DNA of 12,389 nucleotides from Clostridia bacterium (GCA_007133365.1 SLMV01000067.1:1-12389); one strand, 5' to 3'. Counted from the first letter of the stretch, positions 1 through 6,390 are shown. Numbers and translations: made by a program. The notes: generated by a model from the letters alone, not told the origin.

Positions 1-172
1 AAAGTCTCCGGAAAACCCGGGGCGGTTCACCAGCCTGTAGATTGTTCTCCGTCAACGTTTTGCCAAAAGTCGAACGTAAACGATTGGCCATCCATAAATC
101 CTCGTTGTGACCTGTAGAGGGAATGTAAATCGAAAGTGTCGCCGTTCCCACTGGCAGGCGGCGCCGGTTCAC
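1..172 (-). CDS. Possible partial ORF at the left edge, unknown product
   Basis: A frame open from a GTG at 172 to the window edge encodes 57 residues, including TLSIYIPSTGHNEDLW and RLRSTFGKTLTENN, a composition typical of a folded protein. It directly follows an in-frame TAA and has no close ribosome binding site (GAAGGTGG is about 20 nt upstream), so the GTG may not be a true start. It overlaps the C-terminal part of the lipoprotein-like frame at 27-299, so both cannot be wholly right. The frame is +1 relative to that one and could be its continuation after a frameshift in the linker. I do not recognise the family. The stop lies outside the window. Confidence 0.3.
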   Translation of the reverse strand, partial: MNRRRLPVGTATLSIYIPSTGHNEDLWMANRLRSTFGKTLTENNLQAGEPPRVFRRL

Positions 173-299
173 TTATTTCAGATTCTGCGCCACCTTCATC
201 AACTTCTGGTGGCGAAGGCCCCCCGCAATCTAGAACGAGGATCATCATGAGACTGCATGTAACGAAAACGAATCAGCGCATTTTCCAATAACGTATCAT
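27..299 (-). pseudogene. Lipoprotein-like gene interrupted by an in-frame TGA
   Basis: Reading leftwards from an ATG at 299, the frame gives MIRYWKMR, then a TGA at 273-275, then the hydrophobic stretch FVFVTCSLMMILVL followed by D-C-G-G and a Pro/Glu/Gly-rich linker (PSPPEVDEGG...EPAPPASG). Basic start, hydrophobic core, Cys and low-complexity linker together are the layout of a bacterial lipoprotein N-terminus, although Asp before the Cys is not a typical lipobox residue. A good Shine-Dalgarno sequence, AAGGGAAG, lies at 305-312, five bases before the ATG. The ATG is only 13 nt beyond the stop of the preceding small ORF, which suggests an operon. The frame ends at a TGA at 27-29. After about position 170 another frame (see 1-172) looks at least as protein-like, so a +1 frameshift is also possible. 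An ATG at 248 would start after the hydrophobic core and has no visible ribosome binding site. Other genes here end with TGA, so TGA is not read as Trp. Function unknown; decay or a sequencing error are the simplest explanations. Confidence 0.45.
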
Positions 300-312
300 T
301 AAAGCTTCCCTT

Positions 313-501
313 TCATCTTAAAAATCGGCAGGCAAGACGTAACCAGAGATCATGCCATTGATTATCTCGTATTCGTTGCAGTCTATAGAATGGCATCATT
401 ATTAACTTGAAGTAGGGCAGATGTTCTAGATGCATTTCACTCATCGGAGATTTGGATGCGTTGAGCCTAGAACAGGTGCTTTCGTAGCGGACATCATTCA
501 T
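313..501 (-). CDS. Small hypothetical protein, translationally coupled to the YpmS-like gene
   Basis: This 62-residue ORF starts with an ATG that overlaps the stop of the YpmS-like gene as ATGA. Its own stop lies 13 nt before the start of the lipoprotein-like reading frame. A weak purine-rich stretch (AAAGGCGAG) sits about 8 nt before the ATG. The product is basic at its C-terminus (RLQRIRDNQWHDLW, then RLACRFLR) and has no clear membrane segment or signal peptide. Composition alone does not prove that it is coding. The tight spacing on both sides is the main support and suggests a three-gene translationally coupled unit. I do not recognise the family and infer no function. Confidence 0.4.
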   Translation of the reverse strand: MNDVRYESTCSRLNASKSPMSEMHLEHLPYFKLIMMPFYRLQRIRDNQWHDLWLRLACRFLR

Positions 502-1220
502 CGTATGCGCTCGCCTTTAATATGTTTGGGCAAGGTTCCTTTATAATTCAGTCGGCCGTCTTCGACCTTCAATTCTTCGATAGAAAAACCATTGCTTTGC
601 GATATAATCCGGTTAACCAACTTGGTAGTTTCTAATTCAACCCGTTCCGTTATGCCGCTTGTCAACGGTATGCGTCCAATCGTTAACTGATTGATTTGAA
701 TGTCCACTGCATTTGATGATGCTCGTGAAAGATTTCCCTGAGCATAAACTGGCCTATTATTCAGCATGTTGGTAAGATGCTGCGTCACCGTATCGACAAG
801 AGTATGATCGGGTATGAACTCTGCGAATCCGGCTTGGTTTTGTAAGAAATCAACAAAATGATCCGATAGTTCAAAACTGACTTGTCCCTCTCCATTATTG
901 TCGAACGAAACGTTCACGTTTCGAATCGGACCGCCGTGCTCATTAGCCTGAGAAATCAATGCACTCATTTCTTGACTGGTAAACGAGTCTTCAATCTCAT
1001 TAAGATCCTGAACTGAAAAGTTGCCGTTTGCAAGCGTTTCCAAATTGATTTCGTCGATGCTATCAATAACAATCTGGGAGCGTTCAATTCCAGAGTGAAA
1101 ATCCTGTTCATCCCAGGTGGCTTCTACTTGTGGCCCGGTATTTAAGATGAAGAATACTCCACCAATTAGCATTACGCCGAGTACCAATAAGATGAGTGCG
1201 ATCTTCTTAAGAAGTGTCAT
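498..1220 (-). CDS. Membrane-anchored extracytoplasmic protein, YpmS/DUF2140-like
   Basis: This 240-residue protein starts with MTLLKK followed by one hydrophobic segment at about residues 7-27. It is therefore a signal anchor or uncleaved signal peptide that places the rest outside the membrane. The body is beta-rich, with FTSQEMSALISQ near residue 80, a strand pair FDNNGEGQVSFEL near 106, and a C-terminal block with TIGRIPLTSG, SIEELKVEDGRLNYKGTLP. This pattern of an Ala/Leu-Ile helix, beta strands, 'vxIGxiPLP' and a final strand resembles the YpmS (DUF2140) and related DUF2993-like proteins, small envelope proteins thought to bind lipid or act in the cell envelope. The assignment rests on pattern only. 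The upstream gap of 194 nt to the peroxiredoxin gene holds no terminator that I can see. The downstream ORF overlaps by ATGA. The start is the only ATG before the membrane segment. Confidence 0.75.
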   Translation of the reverse strand: MTLLKKIALILLVLGVMLIGGVFFILNTGPQVEATWDEQDFHSGIERSQIVIDSIDEINLETLANGNFSVQDLNEIEDSFTSQEMSALISQANEHGGPIRNVNVSFDNNGEGQVSFELSDHFVDFLQNQAGFAEFIPDHTLVDTVTQHLTNMLNNRPVYAQGNLSRASSNAVDIQINQLTIGRIPLTSGITERVELETTKLVNRIISQSNGFSIEELKVEDGRLNYKGTLPKHIKGERIR

Positions 1221-1256
1221 CGTGTCACAGCCTTCCCGGTGTCTAGAGGGCGAATT

Positions 1257-1352
1257 TCAGCCCAATGTGATATTTTGAATCCGTAATGAATTCGAAGCCG
1301 CTTGTGCCTGTTGCAGTAACCTACCGGCAAATCCAAAGAGCCCGTTTTCCAT
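1257..1352 (-). CDS. Possible 31-residue small ORF
   Basis: An ATG at 1352 opens a 31-codon frame (MENGLFGFAGRLLQQAQAAS..., ending ITLG) that stops 36 nt before the YpmS-like gene. The peptide could form an amphipathic helix. No good ribosome binding site precedes it (GAACGGACC is the nearest purine-rich stretch). It could be a leader peptide or a chance frame; support is weak. Confidence 0.2.
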   Translation of the reverse strand: MENGLFGFAGRLLQQAQAASNSLRIQNITLG

Positions 1353-1414
1353 AATGTTGGTCCGTTCGCAGGCTCGGGGATTTGACCATCAGCAAACGGG
1401 GAAGCAACTTCAGG

Positions 1415-1858
1415 TTACCCGAGTTCCTTCTTGATCCGATGCAACAGGTCTTCTACATCGGGAATTTTCGAAATTTCGCAGGTTTGGGAAAATACAATTT
1501 CGCCCTCAAGGTCCAGTAGTACATTGGCTCGAGCTGACGTCCCTCGGTCTTCAAGGAACAGGCCCAGCATATCGGCAAGTGCACCATGAGGCCAAAAATC
1601 GCTTAGAATGGAGAGATTATTCAAATTCATGTGTTTTGCCCATGCTTTTTTGGTGGGAACCGCATCGACACTAATTCCTAAAGGTACGACCCTAATCTCC
1701 CGGAATTGGTGGTAATTGTTTTCTAAAGAAAGCATTTGCTTTTCACAAACCGATGTCCAGGCTAGCGGGTGGAAGGATAAAAGGACATAGTCTCGGGTAA
1801 ACTGAGTTCGCTCCACGTCGCTACCGCTTTGATCTTTAAGGGTAAATTGGACAGCCAT
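1415..1858 (-). CDS. Peroxiredoxin (AhpC/TSA family, AhpE-like), thiol-dependent peroxidase
   Basis: This is a single-domain peroxiredoxin of 147 residues that reduces hydrogen or organic peroxides in the cytoplasm. From the start chosen here, the beta strand VLLSFHPLAWTSVC carries the peroxidatic motif PxxxTxxC: Pro31, Thr35 and peroxidatic Cys38. The block LSDFWPHG, followed by GTSARANVLLD with the catalytic-type Arg, closely matches AhpE-like and clostridial redoxin-domain proteins. A second Cys lies at about residue 127 (FSQTCEI) and might serve as resolving thiol; otherwise the enzyme is 1-Cys. I chose the ATG at 1858 because AAGGGGAG (1867-1874) lies 8 nt before it and because FTLKDQSG then sits near the N-terminus as in the family. 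An upstream GTG at 1915 with GAGG 8 nt before it would add 19 residues and cannot be excluded. It lies 184 nt after the GTPase gene on the same strand. No peroxide-responsive operator was recognised. Confidence 0.88.
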   Translation of the reverse strand: MAVQFTLKDQSGSDVERTQFTRDYVLLSFHPLAWTSVCEKQMLSLENNYHQFREIRVVPLGISVDAVPTKKAWAKHMNLNNLSILSDFWPHGALADMLGLFLEDRGTSARANVLLDLEGEIVFSQTCEISKIPDVEDLLHRIKKELG

Positions 1859-1866
1859 GATTGCAT

Positions 1867-1874
1867 CTCCCCTT
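1867..1874 (-). promoter_or_regulatory. Ribosome binding site that decides the peroxiredoxin start
   Basis: AAGGGGAG on the minus strand, 8 nt before the ATG at 1858. It favours that start over the in-frame GTG at 1915, whose own GAGG is weaker. Confidence 0.65.
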
Positions 1875-2042
1875 CCGTATTGCTGTAGTAAGGAAGCCAT
1901 CTTTTCATATTCCACATCATATTCCTCAGGAGCTCTATAAATCCTGCCTTTGATCGTGATTTACGACCTGATTGGTTGCACATGTTTTAAACTTCATCGA
2001 GGCACCGATAAAATACCTGATCGGGATGGGGATTGAAATCAA

Positions 2043-3038
2043 TTAGCTGTTTCTATATCGACGGATCAAGTGTCCTATTGAGTCTGCATTTATCTCCAAG
2101 CCGTTTTCGTAAGCATGTTTAACGGCTTGTCCTAGCGCATAGGTGACGCTCCCGGCGACTCCTGCTCCTAAGAGGGAGCCGAATCCGGGAAAAAACTTGA
2201 TACCCTGCCGAAACAGCGCTCTACCGGCATTTCCCACGAGGGTAGCTAATATGATTTCTTTGGCCTTACTTTTGGATATTGGCTCATGATACAAAGCGGA
2301 TAATTTCAATAGCATCCCGATTTGTATCGATGTGATGGGAATGATATCGACGCCAGGTAATGGGGATGCTCCGATCGATGCGGCGGCGGTTGCCGCACTA
2401 TATATCCATTTATTGGCGGCTATTGATTTATTTTTCATTTCTCGGGCAAACGTTAGGGCTTTTCCCGAAAGCAAATCCAGAATCTTCCCTCGTAATTTGT
2501 CCATATTAGCACCCGTTTTGGATGAGATCGGAATGACCGGGTATTTTTGCCCGGTGTGCCTTTTTACATACTCGACTAAACTCGAGATATCTTCGGCTGC
2601 ATCGATTTTATTGAGGACAATAATGATGTTATCATTTGATTTTTTGACTTTATCAAAGACCGCCTTTTCGGGGGCGGACAATACGGTGCCGGCTGCGTTT
2701 AAGAAAAAGAGTATGACATCAGCATTTCGGTAATATCGTAGGCTTTGTTTTGAGTTATCCTTCATTATGTCGTGCAAGCCGGGGGTATCGGCAAATATGA
2801 TTTTTTCTCGGTATACATACTCCTGAATTTGTTGGGTTTCTCCGGGTTGACTTGCAATATCGGCCACCTGACATCCCATCAACTCGTTGATGGTGGATGA
2901 TTTCCCTGTGTTAACATCGCCTATTAAAACAAATAGAACAGTCTGGCCTAGCTGCTCATTAATATCATTGATTTTTGCATCATAAACTTGATCGAAATTC
3001 TCCATTTTTCCCTCAGGGATGGCCCCGTTTTGTATCAT
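2043..3038 (-). CDS. Era-like GTPase with C-terminal DUF697 domain
   Basis: The protein has 331 residues. The GTPase domain (about 30-195) shows all G motifs in order: P-loop GDVNTGKSS (40-48), a switch-I Thr in the QPGETQ stretch, DTPG (84-87), NKID (143-146) and SSKTG (172-176). This places it in the TrmE-Era-like branch of translation-factor-class GTPases. The C-terminal part (about 205-315) is hydrophobic, with a GASPLPGVDIIPIT stretch followed by two further Gly/Ala-rich helices (GNAGRALFRQG, GSLLGAGVAGSV), typical of the DUF697/YcjF-like membrane-associated domain. It probably acts at the inner face of the membrane; the family's role is not settled and stress or envelope functions are inferred. 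I chose the ATG at 3038 because of a perfect AAGGAGG 7 nt upstream. The frame stays open to 3143, but that extension lacks a ribosome binding site and any domain. A 17-bp inverted repeat lies 76 nt upstream of the start. Confidence 0.88.
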   Translation of the reverse strand: MIQNGAIPEGKMENFDQVYDAKINDINEQLGQTVLFVLIGDVNTGKSSTINELMGCQVADIASQPGETQQIQEYVYREKIIFADTPGLHDIMKDNSKQSLRYYRNADVILFFLNAAGTVLSAPEKAVFDKVKKSNDNIIIVLNKIDAAEDISSLVEYVKRHTGQKYPVIPISSKTGANMDKLRGKILDLLSGKALTFAREMKNKSIAANKWIYSAATAAASIGASPLPGVDIIPITSIQIGMLLKLSALYHEPISKSKAKEIILATLVGNAGRALFRQGIKFFPGFGSLLGAGVAGSVTYALGQAVKHAYENGLEINADSIGHLIRRYRNS

Positions 3039-3045
3039 GTCGTTG

Positions 3046-3052
3046 CCTCCTT
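3046..3052 (-). promoter_or_regulatory. Ribosome binding site of the GTPase gene
   Basis: A perfect AAGGAGG on the minus strand, 7 nt before the ATG at 3038. It rules against the longer reading that begins at 3143. Confidence 0.8.
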
Positions 3053-3113
3053 CTTTTTGATTAAACCAAATTGCAAACAAACCAGCATTTTCACCGTTGT
3101 CGGTGCTACGGCA

Positions 3114-3130
3114 TTCGTTTATAAAACGAA
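3114..3130. promoter_or_regulatory. 17-bp inverted repeat upstream of the GTPase gene, possible operator
   Basis: TTCGTTT-ATA-AAACGAA is a perfect inverted repeat with 7-bp arms and a 3-nt centre. It lies 76 nt upstream of the GTPase start. On the minus strand its centre reads TATAAA, which could itself be a -10 element, so a bound repressor would block transcription. No matching -35 at 17 nt is visible, and the regulator is unknown. Confidence 0.35.
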
Positions 3131-3449
3131 GTCGTTTCCGCATTTATCAAGCAAACTCAGTGTATCACTCCGGAATCGTTTGCGCTCTTTCGATCCTGCG
3201 CCTCCCCTCTCTCACGTAGGTCGCAAGGCACCGTCCGAAGATTCATTCATCACGCATTTAAGCCAACTGCGTCCGCCTTTCGAGATAACGATGGTCCTCA
3301 AATTGCAGCGTGCCGCTATAGAATTACTGGTCGTGTGTCATGATTTTTGCAGGTAAGTCCGGGTGAAGTCTGTAGCTGAGGATGAAATGGCGTTTGGGAA
3401 ACGCTTGAAAACAGACAGAATAGTTGCTTGTCCGATCATTGGTATAATG
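3131..3449. other. Intergenic stretch without a confident gene
   Basis: All frames here are short and none combines a start, a ribosome binding site and a recognisable domain. The only structure is a short hairpin, GCGTTT-GGG-AAACGC at 3390-3404. On the minus strand it lies just downstream of the doubtful ORF 3450-3683 and is followed by ATTTC, so it could be a weak terminator. On the plus strand an extended -10-like TGGTATAAT lies at 3440-3448, but it has no good -35 and no gene follows it. Confidence 0.4.
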
Positions 3450-3683
3450 TTAGCGGAATCGGTTTGGGCTAGATTGGGGCGTATCGGCGTGTAAAGCGAA
3501 ACGATGCGCGCCCCATTTTTCGGTGAGCAGCCGGATGCCCTTTGCTTCCTTTAACAGCTCATCGAGAGATGTCTGCAATAATTGTGTTTGCCTGTCGTGG
3601 CGTGACACGGTGAGTCTCCCTTCAGGTGCTGCATTTCGATGGCATCGGAGGGAATAACCTAAGAGGGTCATGAGTGACTGCAA
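3450..3683 (-). CDS. Doubtful small ORF, helical, possibly a gene remnant
   Basis: From a TTG at 3683 the frame encodes 77 residues with a helix-rich centre (LLQTSLDELLKEAKGIRLLTEK as two overlapping helical stretches) and an unstructured tail. No ribosome binding site precedes the TTG. The same frame stays open for 20 more codons upstream (TEIYRHRENQVADIDNSIRY, also helix-like) until two consecutive TAG codons at 3744-3749. It then continues as a further 23 open codons to an ATG at 3818. The upstream residues fit the downstream ones in character, so the true N-terminus may have been lost by mutation. I do not recognise a family. Confidence 0.3.
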   Translation of the reverse strand: MQSLMTLLGYSLRCHRNAAPEGRLTVSRHDRQTQLLQTSLDELLKEAKGIRLLTEKWGAHRFALHADTPQSSPNRFR

Positions 3684-4551
3684 ATATCGGATAGAATTAT
3701 CAATATCGGCAACTTGATTCTCTCTATGCCGGTAAATTTCGGTCTACTAGGTGGTCGGGTTTCCTACCAGAGAAACAATCGAATTGAAACGATATATGGG
3801 GTAGCGATAACTCAGCATTAAAACCGAAGAAACGGTTCTTAAGAGGCGCTATCTCTTCTTGTCAACCATGATAGCACAGGAGGGAATCGTTCGCGAGGGT
3901 CGTGCTGGGTGGAGGGGACGATTCTCACAAACGGCTGGTTGGTTCCGTGCAGCTTGGATCCGCGCTGGTATTGAGCCGGTAGCTTTCGGGATTCCCCTTC
4001 GGATGTGGGATGTTTCCACTTCCCAATGGAATCGATCGAAAGGGATTTGATCGGAATGCCCATTTGGGTCTATTTGTGGAGGTATGTGGCTGATGCTCGT
4101 AAGGATATATCCGTTATCGAACGGGAATATTTGGGGGTACGGAGGTTTCGTACGGATCCATGCGAAAACCATGAATTTTGCGGAAAACCTGAGGAATTTC
4201 GATTTTTCACCACCTGGGTGAAGGGCAGCCAGGATTTACCGGTTCGCCGAGCAAGCCCATTGATTGCAACGCCGAATGATTCCGCCTTCCTCAGTGGTCC
4301 AACCCGATGGATTTGTTGACAGGCCGTGCAAATGCGCGTCTACATTGTTTTCATTTATGTCATGAGAACTTTGTCTATCAACACGCCGGGGATTCTCCCA
4401 GATGTCAGCAATGGCGACGCGCTGACAATGGGTGGCAACTCTTATGATCCACGTATTGAGTCAATCCCGATCCCAAGCCGGTGAGCGACGGATTTGCCCA
4501 ATTCACCGTTCATCCGTGCGGCCAGAAGATTTGCTATAGCAGATTTTCTCC

Positions 4552-4566
4552 GTGTAAGCGATGCGA
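4552..4566. repeat. Left copy of a 15-bp direct repeat
   Basis: GTGTAAGCGATGCGA recurs at 4747-4761 as GTGTGAGCGATGCGA, with one mismatch and a start-to-start distance of 195 bp. The pair could mark the ends of an inserted segment or a repeated binding site. Confidence 0.5.
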
Positions 4567-4643
4567 GGAATGGGGACAGCGAACTCCAAGGCGGGTCGCT
4601 TTAGAAATCGGATTTGTAAGCCGGGTCAGAGTGGGGAAGAACA

Positions 4644-4669
4644 GGGTGCGATAGCAAGGTTACGCACCC
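4644..4669. repeat. Hairpin with a competing alternative pairing
   Basis: GGGTGCG at 4644-4650 pairs perfectly with CGCACCC at 4663-4669 around a 12-nt loop. GTGGGG at 4631-4636 can instead pair with CCCCAC at 4667-4672, so the two stems exclude each other in part. If the region is transcribed this could be a switch-like or a simple stem-loop element. No T-run follows. Confidence 0.35.
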
Positions 4670-4716
4670 CACAAAGAGGAGACCAAACGACCATTTCTGA
4701 CCAATCGATCGTGGCC

Positions 4717-4754
4717 GCTCGCACCCTTAAGACGTTAACGTTAAGGGTGTGAGC
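4717..4754. repeat. Large 14-bp-arm hairpin downstream of the carboxypeptidase gene
   Basis: The arms 4717-4730 (GCTCGCACCCTTAA) and 4741-4754 (TTAAGGGTGTGAGC) are complementary over 14 bp with a single G-T pair, around a 10-nt loop. The hairpin lies 70 nt beyond the carboxypeptidase stop, in its direction of transcription. No T-tract follows the arm on the minus strand, so it is not a standard intrinsic terminator. It might protect a 3' end or slow polymerase. Confidence 0.5.
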
Positions 4755-4761
4755 GATGCGA
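4747..4761. repeat. Right copy of the 15-bp direct repeat
   Basis: GTGTGAGCGATGCGA, 14 of 15 identical to 4552-4566. It overlaps the right arm of the hairpin at 4717-4754. Confidence 0.5.
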
Positions 4762-4824
4762 TCTTTTCATGGGTCTTGTGCACTAATTTCCGGTATCCAT
4801 TTGGTTTCTTCCTTCAGATAAAGC

Positions 4825-6342
4825 CTAGATACTGAGCTGATACACGTCCTTCATTTTATCCGTTAAGTAATGCATAAACGGTTCGGGACGGAGTGTATCG
4901 CCTGTGATCCGTTTAAGGAGGTCCTTAGGTTCATATCGCCGCCCAACCGCATGAACATTTTCTTGCATCCATTCCAACAGGGGTGAGAAGTCTCCCTGGC
5001 CAAAGCCCTCGATCATTTTCGGCGTTACCTTCCGGGCTTGTTCAAAGAGCTGTGCGGAAATCATGTTGCCGAGGGTATAACTGACGAAACTGGCGCCTAT
5101 CTCAGAAGACCAATGGATGTCTTGGAGGACGCCTTGTGTTGGATCCGGTGGTGTGATGCCGAGGTATTTCTCGTATTTTTGATTCCACGCATCCGGTAGA
5201 TCAGCCGGTGTTAGATCCTCTTTAAACAGATCGCGCTCGAGTTCGAAACGGATGATGATATGAAGATTGTAGGTGACCTCATCGGCTTCGACCCGAATAA
5301 GCGAAGGCTTCACATCATTTACGGCGCGATAGAATGTTTCTAAGGATACATCGCGAAGTTGGTTTGGGAAGTATTGTTGAAGACGGGGGAAGAAGTAATT
5401 CCAAAAAGGTCGGGAGCGTCCGACGAGGTTTTCCCATAGGCGGGATTGTGATTCATGAAATCCGCCCGATGGTGCGTTTCCTAAAACCGATCGAGCTAAA
5501 GAGGCGGGAATTCCTTGTTCATACGTCCCGTGTCCCGCTTCGTGGAGTGTCGCAAAAAATGCTGTTGGAAAATAGTTGTTGCGTAGACGCGTGGTGATCC
5601 GCACATCGTCCGGTGAAAATGCTGTGGTGAAAGGGTGCACGGAGATGTCTTTGCGGCCTCGTTTATCTAAGTCAAAACCAATTTGTTTTGCTGCGTCGAA
5701 GCCGGCTTCCCATTGGACCTTAGGGTCATAATATTCCCGAAGAATGCCACTGTCGACGGGTTGCCCGTCGTGTAATATGTTATTGAGCAGGGGCACTAAA
5801 AAATCACGGAGTTGACTGAACAACTGATTAATCTCGCCAAGTGAAAACCCGGGTTCGCGCTGGTCGAGTAAGGTTGCAAGAGGATCTGAATCTGGTTTTA
5901 TGGCACGGGCGGTAGCACGTGATACTTTTAGGATTTGTTTAAGAGCGGGCAGGAAAATCTGAAAATCGTTTTCCTCTCGGGCCTTTAGCCACGTCGCCAT
6001 TCCGTTCGATGCGGCCTGGCTCTTTTCACGAACCAATTCGGGGGGCATTTGGGTCGCCTCTTTATGATCTCGGGCTAACCAGTGCAAAGTCGCGGCTTCA
6101 ATAGTATCGGGATCGGTGATCTTTTCCCGCAAAGCGTCGATGAGTGCTCCCAATTGAGGATCCGCCATCTTTTCGTGAATTAATACTTGGAGCGTGTCTT
6201 GCTGTTCAGCCCGAGCATGATGTCCTCCTTGAGGCATGTAGGTTTGCATGTCCCAATAGGAGAGGGCGGCAATGCGTTCTAGATCGCGGATTTCGGCTAC
6301 TTTCTGAGTCAGTTGATCATAATCGTGGGAACCAGTGCTCAT
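4825..6342 (-). CDS. Thermostable carboxypeptidase 1, metallopeptidase family M32
   Basis: This zinc (or cobalt) metallocarboxypeptidase removes single residues from peptide C-termini, most likely in the cytoplasm; there is no signal peptide. It has 505 residues, the usual family length. Family signatures appear in order: SYWDMQTYMP near 30-37, HPFTTAF and DVRITTRL near 236-253, the zinc motif HEAGH at 267-271 with the following TYEQG, the third ligand Glu in HESQSRLWEN at 297, and RVEADEVTYNLHII near 350-363. No key residue is missing, so it should be active. I chose the ATG at 6342 because GGAAAGGA (6351-6358) lies 8 nt before it. The ATG three codons upstream would sit directly on the ribosome binding site. 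The gene is divergent from the deformylase-like gene. Three inverted repeats lie just upstream (6361-6425). A large hairpin at 4717-4754 lies 70 nt downstream. Confidence 0.96.
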   Translation of the reverse strand: MSTGSHDYDQLTQKVAEIRDLERIAALSYWDMQTYMPQGGHHARAEQQDTLQVLIHEKMADPQLGALIDALREKITDPDTIEAATLHWLARDHKEATQMPPELVREKSQAASNGMATWLKAREENDFQIFLPALKQILKVSRATARAIKPDSDPLATLLDQREPGFSLGEINQLFSQLRDFLVPLLNNILHDGQPVDSGILREYYDPKVQWEAGFDAAKQIGFDLDKRGRKDISVHPFTTAFSPDDVRITTRLRNNYFPTAFFATLHEAGHGTYEQGIPASLARSVLGNAPSGGFHESQSRLWENLVGRSRPFWNYFFPRLQQYFPNQLRDVSLETFYRAVNDVKPSLIRVEADEVTYNLHIIIRFELERDLFKEDLTPADLPDAWNQKYEKYLGITPPDPTQGVLQDIHWSSEIGASFVSYTLGNMISAQLFEQARKVTPKMIEGFGQGDFSPLLEWMQENVHAVGRRYEPKDLLKRITGDTLRPEPFMHYLTDKMKDVYQLSI

Positions 6343-6350
6343 CGGGATCA

Positions 6351-6358
6351 TCCTTTCC
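6351..6358 (-). promoter_or_regulatory. Ribosome binding site of the carboxypeptidase gene
   Basis: GGAAAGGA on the minus strand with an 8-nt spacer to the ATG at 6342. It decides against the ATG at 6351, which overlaps it. Confidence 0.65.
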
Positions 6359-6360
6359 GG

Positions 6361-6390
6361 TGCTTAATTAAGCATTCGACGAACGTCGAA
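6361..6390. promoter_or_regulatory. Two abutting perfect palindromes upstream of the carboxypeptidase gene
   Basis: TGCTTAATTAAGCA (6361-6374) is a perfect 14-bp palindrome. It is followed without a gap by TTCGACG-AA-CGTCGAA (6375-6390), a perfect inverted repeat with 7-bp arms. They lie 2 nt beyond the ribosome binding site, so they are in the leader or overlap the promoter of the carboxypeptidase gene. They could be operators or leader hairpins. The second resembles but does not match the Gram-positive LexA box, CGAACN4GTTCG. Confidence 0.45.

Larger units (their letters stand above)
3684..4824. other. Long gene-poor region with hairpins and a direct repeat
   Basis: About 1.1 kb lie between the doubtful ORF and the carboxypeptidase gene. 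The open frames (for example plus 4005-4319 and minus 3849-4172) lack ribosome binding sites and domains and have the high Arg/Pro/Ser/Cys content of non-coding frames. A minus-strand frame near 4437-4594 has a protein-like end (ANLLAARMNGELGKSVAHRL) but no start. Structured elements are hairpins at 3822-3837 (AACCG/CGGTT), 4403-4427 (TGTCAGC/GCTGACA), 4644-4669 and 4717-4754, and a 15-bp imperfect direct repeat at 4552-4566 and 4747-4761. It could be a decayed mobile element, a structured RNA locus or plain spacer; I cannot tell which. Confidence 0.5.

Noticed and set aside
273..275. TGA read as Trp or selenocysteine
   Set aside because: Other genes in the window end with TGA, no SECIS-like element was identified, and position 9 of a signal peptide is an implausible selenocysteine site.
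2332..2733. Plus-strand ORF of 133 codons
   Set aside because: Lies wholly antisense to the GTPase gene, which has all G motifs; the reading is a shadow.
3440..3448. Extended -10-like TGGTATAAT on the plus strand
   Set aside because: No matching -35 and no gene or defined RNA downstream in that direction.
3849..4319. Overlapping ORFs on both strands of the gene-poor region
   Set aside because: No ribosome binding sites, composition of non-coding frames (Arg, Pro, Ser, Trp rich), and no domain.
4717..4754. Hairpin as intrinsic terminator of the carboxypeptidase gene
   Set aside because: No T-run follows the stem on the minus strand, so it was recorded as a hairpin only.
6375..6390. LexA (SOS) box
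   Set aside because: TTCGACGAACGTCGAA does not fit CGAACN4GTTCG; the half-sites are different.
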